Source: Salinarimonas sp052380005
GTDB lineage: Bacteria; Pseudomonadota; Alphaproteobacteria; Rhizobiales; Beijerinckiaceae
Assembly (NCBI GenBank): GCA_052380005.1
Contig: JBQTCJ010000017.1
DNA length: 64,000 nucleotides
Reading direction: 5' to 3' (one strand)
The notes beneath the pieces are model-generated. The model was given only the letters and a program-made list of their open reading frames with translations. It had not been told where the DNA came from and ran no database searches. The first letter of the stretch is position 1. The number at the start of each line of letters is the position of its first letter. A program made the translations under genes and the position numbers. This document shows, piece after piece, positions 59,683 to 64,000 of the stretch.

Positions 59683-60726
59683 TCAGCTCCCGAACACCGT
59701 GTTGAGCTGCGCGCCCACCATCACGAAGGTGGTGCGCTTGGGCACCTCCTTGAGCGACATCGCGCCGATGTAGGTCATCATCGAGCGCACGCCGCCCATG
59801 ATCTCCTGCATCGTGCCGTCCACGGGGCCGCGATAGGGTACCTCGACCGTCTTGCCCTCGGAGGCGCGATAGGCGGCGACGCCGCCGGCATACTTCCTCA
59901 TCGCCGTGTCCGACGACATGCCGTAGAAGACCATCTTCGTCGGCTGCTCGACCCCGTCGACCGTCTCGCGCACGATCTCGCCCTCGCACTCGTCGTGGCC
60001 CGCGAGCATGCCGCCGAGCATGACGAAGTCCGCCCCCGCCCCGTAGGCCTTGGCGACGTCGCCCGGCACGGTGCAGCCGCCGTCGGCGCAGACCAGGCCC
60101 TTGAGCCCGTGCGCCGCGTCGGCGCACTCGATCACGGCGGAGAGCTGCGGGTAGCCCACCCCCGTCATCTTGCGGGTGGTGCACACCGAGCCGGGCCCGA
60201 TGCCGACCTTGACGATGTCGGCCCCCGCCAGGATGAGCGCCTCGGTCATGTCGCCGGTGACGACGTTGCCTGCCATGATCACCGCCTCGGGGTTCTCCGC
60301 GCGGGCCCTCTCGACGATCTCGACGAACTTCTCGGTGTAGCCGTTGGCCACGTCGATGCACAGGAGAGGCACGGGCGCCCGGCGCTTGACGGCGGCGAAC
60401 TTCTCCCAGTCCGCCTCGGCGGTGCCGATCGTGTAGAAGGCGTTCGCGGCGTCCGGCCCGTCGAAGAAGTCCACGAGCATGTCCGCGGGATAATGCTTGT
60501 GCAGCGCCACCATGGCGCCGTGGCGGGCGAGGGCTCCGGCCATGCCCATCGTGCCGGTCACGTCCATGTTGGCGGCGATCAGGGGGAAGCCCGTCCAGGT
60601 GCGGCCCGTGTGCATGAAGCGCAGCGTGCGGGTGATCTCGACGGCGGCGCGCGAGGCCAGCGTCGAGCGCTTGGGCCGGATCAGCACGTCCTTGAAGTCG
60701 AGCTTCGGGTCGTTCTCGATGCGCAT
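59683..60726 (-). CDS. guaC: GMP reductase
   Basis: 347 aa, exactly the length of E. coli GuaC. It is an IMPDH/GMPR-type TIM barrel without CBS domains. It opens with MRIENDPKLDFKDVLIRPKR and has the catalytic loop GIGPGSVCTTRKMTGVGYPQ with Cys182. It reductively deaminates GMP to IMP with NADPH in purine salvage. I chose ATG 60726; the upstream in-frame extension is in the alaS-guaC divergent promoter region and is not conserved in character. Confidence 0.93.
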   Translation of the reverse strand: MRIENDPKLDFKDVLIRPKRSTLASRAAVEITRTLRFMHTGRTWTGFPLIAANMDVTGTMGMAGALARHGAMVALHKHYPADMLVDFFDGPDAANAFYTIGTAEADWEKFAAVKRRAPVPLLCIDVANGYTEKFVEIVERARAENPEAVIMAGNVVTGDMTEALILAGADIVKVGIGPGSVCTTRKMTGVGYPQLSAVIECADAAHGLKGLVCADGGCTVPGDVAKAYGAGADFVMLGGMLAGHDECEGEIVRETVDGVEQPTKMVFYGMSSDTAMRKYAGGVAAYRASEGKTVEVPYRGPVDGTMQEIMGGVRSMMTYIGAMSLKEVPKRTTFVMVGAQLNTVFGS

Positions 60727-60961
60727 TCCGTCGGGCCTCCCGAGGCCTCTCTCGTGGCGTGCGCACGGAGCGCGCGGGCTCTCGAAACCCGCGCGGCGCG
60801 CCGCCATCCCTGTGGATTTCGCCGCAGACTAGCCGCTCGCGGGCCCGCGGACAATGGCGGGCGGCGCGAGCCGTTCCCCTCGACAAGCCGGACGCCCAAC
60901 TCTAGAACGACGCAACGCTTTCGGCGGCGTCCCCCCGCCTCCCCTTTCGCAGAGTGTCTCC

Positions 60962-63622
60962 ATGAGCGGCGTCAACCAGATCCGGTCGGCCTTCCTGAAC
61001 TACTTCGCGCAGAACGGGCACGAGATCGTCCCCTCGTCCCCGCTCGTGCCGCGCAACGACCCGACCCTGATGTTCACCAATGCCGGCATGGTGCAGTTCA
61101 AGAACGTCTTCACCGGCGTCGAGAAGCGGCCCTACACGACCGCGACGACGGCGCAGAAGGTGGTCCGCGCGGGCGGCAAGCACAACGACCTCGACAACGT
61201 CGGCTACACCGCGCGCCATCACACCTTCTTCGAGATGCTCGGCAACTTCTCCTTCGGCGACTATTTCAAGGACCGCGCGATCGAGCTCGCCTGGAACCTG
61301 ATCACCAAGGAGTACGATCTCCCCGCCGAGAAGCTGCTCGTCACGGTCTATTCCGAGGACGAGGAGGCGGCGGCGCTGTGGAAGAAGATCGCCGGGCTCC
61401 CCGAGAGCAAGATCATCCGCATCCCGACCTCCGACAACTTCTGGCAGATGGGCGACACCGGCCCCTGCGGCCCCTGCTCGGAGATCTTCTACGATCACGG
61501 CGCCCACATCCCCGGCGGCCCGCCCGGCTCGCCCGACGAGGACGGCGACCGCTTCATCGAGATCTGGAACCTCGTGTTCATGCAATACGAGCAGCTCTCG
61601 CCCGAGGAGCGGGTGAACCTGCCGCGGCCGTCGATCGACACCGGCATGGGCCTCGAGCGCATCGCCGCGGTGCTCCAGGGCACGCACGACAACTACGAGA
61701 TCGACACGATGCGCCTGCTCACCGGCGCGGTGGAGACCCTCACCAACGTCGACGCCAAGGGTCCGCAGAAGGCCTCGCACCGCGTCATCGCGGACCACCT
61801 GCGCGCCTCCGCCTTCCTCGTCGCCGACGGCGTGCTGCCGTCGAACGAGGGGCGCGGCTACGTGCTGCGCCGCATCATGCGACGTGCCATGCGCCACGCG
61901 CAGCTGCTCGGCGCCCGCGAGCCGCTGATGCATCGCCTCGTCCACACGCTCGTGCGCGAGATGGGCGAGGCCTATCCCGAGCTGAACCGGGCCGAGCCGC
62001 TGATCCGCGAGACGCTCGAGCTCGAGGAGCGGCGCTTCCGCAAGACGCTCGAGCGCGGACTCGCCATTCTCGACGACGAGACGAAGGCGCTCGGCCGCGG
62101 CGACGAGCTCTCCGGCGAGACCGCCTTCACCCTCTACGACACCTACGGCTTCCCCCTCGACCTGACGCAGGACGCGCTTCGCGCCCGCGGCATCGGCGTC
62201 GACAAGGCCGCCTTCGACGCGGCCATGCAGCGCCAGCGCGAGATGGCCCGGGCCGCGTGGGCCGGCTCCGGCGAGGCCGCCACCGAGACCGTCTGGTACG
62301 GCATCCGCGAGGCTGTCGGCGCGACCGAGTTCCTCGGCTACGAGACCGAGAAGGCGGAGGGCGTCGTCGCCGCGCTCGTCCGCGACGGTGCGCGGGTGGA
62401 CACGATCGGGGTGGGCGACACCGGCCTCCTCGTCGCCAACCAGACGCCCTTCTACGCCGAGAGCGGCGGCCAGGTCGGCGACACCGGCCTCGTCTCCGGC
62501 GCGGGCTTTCGCGCGCGGGTGACCAACGTCGAGAAGAAGCTCGGCGACCTGTGGGTTCACCACGTCACGGTGGAGGACGGGCACCTCGTCGTCGGGCATC
62601 CGGCGGAGTTCGTGGTCGACCATGCGCGGCGCGCGACGATCCGCGCACACCATTCGGCGACCCACCTGCTCCACGAGGCGCTGCGCCAGGTGCTCGGCGA
62701 CCACGTCGCGCAGAAGGGCTCGCTCGTCGCGCCGGATCGCCTGCGCTTCGACATCTCCCATCCCAAGCCCATCGGCGAGGAGGAGCTCGGCCGCGTCGAG
62801 GCGCTGACGAACGCGCTCGTCCTGCAGAACGAGCCCGTGGTGACCAAGCTGATGGGCGTCGACGACGCCATCGCCTCGGGCGCCCGCGCGCTCTTCGGCG
62901 AGAAATACGGCGAGGAGGTCCGCGTCGTGTCCATGGGTACGAACCCGGACGGCGCGCTCGCGGGCAAGACCTACTCGATCGAGCTGTGCGGCGGCACGCA
63001 CGTGTCGCGCACGGGCGAGATCGGCATGGTCTCCATCGTCGGCGAGAGCGCGGTCGCGGCCGGCGTGCGCCGCATCGAGGCGCTCACCGGCGAGGCCGCG
63101 CGGCGGCATCTGGCGGAGGAATCGAAGGCACTGCACGGCGTCGCGGGCCTGCTCAAGACCACCGTCGACGAGGTGCCCGGCCGCGTGGCGGCGCTGGTCG
63201 AGGAGCGGCGCCGGCTCGAGCGCGAGCTCGCCGAGGCGCGCAAGAAGCTCGCCATGGGCGGCGGGGGCTCCGGCGACGGCGCCTCCGACGTGCGCGAGGT
63301 CGCCGGCGTCAAGCTGATGGCCCGCGCGGTCGAGGGCGTGGCGCCCAAGGACCTCAAGAGCCTCGTCGACGAGGGCAAGCGCCGGCTCGAGTCGGGGATC
63401 GTCGCCATCGTCGGCGTATCGGACGACGGCAAGGCCGGAATCGTCGTCGGCGTCACCGAGGACCTGACCGAGCGTTTCGACGCGGTGGCGCTGGTGCGTG
63501 CGGCCTCCGAGGCGCTCGGCGGCAAGGGCGGCGGCGGGCGCCGCGACATGGCCCAGGCCGGCGGCCCCGACGGCGCCAACGCCCAGGCCGCGCTCGACGC
63601 GATCGCCACAGCCATCGGCTGA
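60962..63622 (+). CDS. alaS: Alanyl-tRNA synthetase
   Basis: 886 aa, normal for bacterial AlaRS. In order: class II catalytic core (PTLMFTNAGMVQFKNVF, DTGPCGPCSEIFYDHG), tRNA-recognition helices, the editing domain with HHSATHLLHEAL and CGGTHVSRTGEIG zinc ligands, and the C-terminal oligomerisation/DHHA1 domain ending in a Gly-rich GGKGGGGRRDMAQAGG. It charges tRNA-Ala and clears mischarged Ser and Gly. Start ATG 60962. Divergent from guaC across 235 bases. Confidence 0.97.
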   Translation: MSGVNQIRSAFLNYFAQNGHEIVPSSPLVPRNDPTLMFTNAGMVQFKNVFTGVEKRPYTTATTAQKVVRAGGKHNDLDNVGYTARHHTFFEMLGNFSFGDYFKDRAIELAWNLITKEYDLPAEKLLVTVYSEDEEAAALWKKIAGLPESKIIRIPTSDNFWQMGDTGPCGPCSEIFYDHGAHIPGGPPGSPDEDGDRFIEIWNLVFMQYEQLSPEERVNLPRPSIDTGMGLERIAAVLQGTHDNYEIDTMRLLTGAVETLTNVDAKGPQKASHRVIADHLRASAFLVADGVLPSNEGRGYVLRRIMRRAMRHAQLLGAREPLMHRLVHTLVREMGEAYPELNRAEPLIRETLELEERRFRKTLERGLAILDDETKALGRGDELSGETAFTLYDTYGFPLDLTQDALRARGIGVDKAAFDAAMQRQREMARAAWAGSGEAATETVWYGIREAVGATEFLGYETEKAEGVVAALVRDGARVDTIGVGDTGLLVANQTPFYAESGGQVGDTGLVSGAGFRARVTNVEKKLGDLWVHHVTVEDGHLVVGHPAEFVVDHARRATIRAHHSATHLLHEALRQVLGDHVAQKGSLVAPDRLRFDISHPKPIGEEELGRVEALTNALVLQNEPVVTKLMGVDDAIASGARALFGEKYGEEVRVVSMGTNPDGALAGKTYSIELCGGTHVSRTGEIGMVSIVGESAVAAGVRRIEALTGEAARRHLAEESKALHGVAGLLKTTVDEVPGRVAALVEERRRLERELAEARKKLAMGGGGSGDGASDVREVAGVKLMARAVEGVAPKDLKSLVDEGKRRLESGIVAIVGVSDDGKAGIVVGVTEDLTERFDAVALVRAASEALGGKGGGGRRDMAQAGGPDGANAQAALDAIATAIG

Positions 63623-63645
63623 GCACCGACGCCCGCAGCAGCGCT

Positions 63646-63664
63646 TCCTCCCCGCAGGGGAGGA
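63646..63664 (+). repeat. GC hairpin after alaS (TCCTCCCC family)
   Basis: TCCTCCCC-GCA-GGGGAGGA, a perfect 8-bp stem 23 bases after the alaS stop, with the same stem as the hairpin at 39002-39020. GGCCGAAGGCC and a GGGTGGGGAGGA stretch follow. No T-run is present. Confidence 0.55.
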
Positions 63665-63772
63665 CGGAGGCCGAAGGCCGGAGGGTGGGGAGGACGGCGG
63701 GCCGGCCCGCCGTGACGATCGAGCGACACGCCGTCCGCATCGTTCGGGTTGCAATCGTGGTCGTTTCTGATA

Positions 63773-63789
63773 TGTTCTGGTTCAGAACA
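63773..63789. promoter_or_regulatory. Short palindrome upstream of the DUF559 gene
   Basis: TGTTCTG-GTT-CAGAACA is a perfect 7-base inverted repeat 17 bases before the ATG at 63807, in a locally AT-rich stretch (TTTCTGATATG). It could be an operator or a leader hairpin; nothing else identifies it. Confidence 0.4.
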
Positions 63790-63806
63790 GGATAGGAACG
63801 ACCGCG

Positions 63807-64000
63807 ATGCCTGCCGGCCCCGGGGGGCGCCCCGTCTCCACGGTCCCCGTCGCACGGGTCCGAGAGCTGCGCTACGATGCGACGCGCCAGGAACGGCGCA
63901 TGTGGGCGGCTCTGCGTCGGCTTCGCCCGGCGGGCTTCCATTTTCGGCGCCAGGTGCCGATCGGCCCCTTCGTCGTCGACTTCGCCTGCCTGAAGGCGCG
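63807..64000 (+). CDS. DUF559-domain endonuclease-like protein, cut by the window end
   Basis: The first 64 codons are visible from ATG 63807. After about 20 residues the translation reads LRYDATRQERRMWAALRRLR and then FHFRRQVPIGPFVVDFACL. This is the opening of the DUF559 domain, a small PD-(D/E)xK nuclease-like family related to very-short-patch-repair enzymes. The Asp in VVDFAC and the Arg-rich QERRMW helix are typical. The frame is open to the end of the window. Such genes are scattered widely in alphaproteobacterial genomes; the role is unknown. Confidence 0.8.
   Translation, partial: MPAGPGGRPVSTVPVARVRELRYDATRQERRMWAALRRLRPAGFHFRRQVPIGPFVVDFACLKA

Overview
The window is about 70 % GC, densely coded, and reads as chromosome from an alphaproteobacterium of the order Hyphomicrobiales. 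The evidence is PopZ next to valS, followed by tolC and a degenerate Pcm, an Irr-like iron box, and a squalene-derived C30 carotenoid cluster of the kind known from Methylobacterium-like bacteria. The genus is an inference; a Salinarimonas or Methylobacteriaceae relative would fit. I see no prophage, insertion sequence, CRISPR array or integrase. The first 130 bases are homopolymeric G and C runs that look like an assembly-edge artefact.

Region 1 (147-14598): a periplasmic iron-binding protein and a DadA-like flavoenzyme, then a catabolic block around a divergent promoter at about 8.93-9.18 kb. Leftward are SDR, MarR, crotonase, acyl-CoA dehydrogenase, aryl-CoA ligase, 4HBT thioesterase and RidA. 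Rightward are a LIV-type ABC transporter (binding protein plus LivHMGF) and a cupin. This matches aerobic CoA-dependent 2-aminobenzoate-type degradation, but the ring-attacking monooxygenase is not here. Region 2 (14662-17767): an arsR operon with an 18-bp perfect operator, a flavoprotein with a Cys-Cys-rich tail, and an MFS pump.

Region 3 (17804-27240): a membrane protein, a GGDEF-EAL protein, valS, popZ, tolC, a Pcm-like protein and tRNA-Cys. Region 4 (27354-37095): homogentisate catabolism (hppD, maiA, a MarR regulator with a palindromic operator, hmgA, fahA), with an orphan TRAP binding protein, an MBL-fold protein and a flavin monooxygenase plus small partner resembling MhaA/MhaB, which would supply homogentisate from 3-hydroxyphenylacetate. 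Region 5 (37189-46874): a sugar-acid dehydratase, a LysE exporter, a type II SQR-like flavoprotein with a membrane partner, an orphan form II CoxL-like subunit, a rhodanese, a PilZ protein and an MFS transporter.

Region 6 (46887-58406, all leftward): two alpha/beta hydrolases, ispH, hpnE, a fused hpnC-hpnD, a glycosyltransferase, an acyltransferase, two CrtN-type desaturase/oxidases and a DUF2141 protein. Together these can take farnesyl diphosphate to squalene, desaturate and oxidise it, and add a sugar and an acyl chain, giving C30 glycocarotenoid esters. Region 7 (58516-64000): an alpha/beta hydrolase, guaC, alaS and the start of a DUF559 gene cut by the window end.

Intergenic gaps carry dispersed palindromic repeats. 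One family (three copies) has paired hairpins whose stems covary while the 5-nt loops stay fixed.
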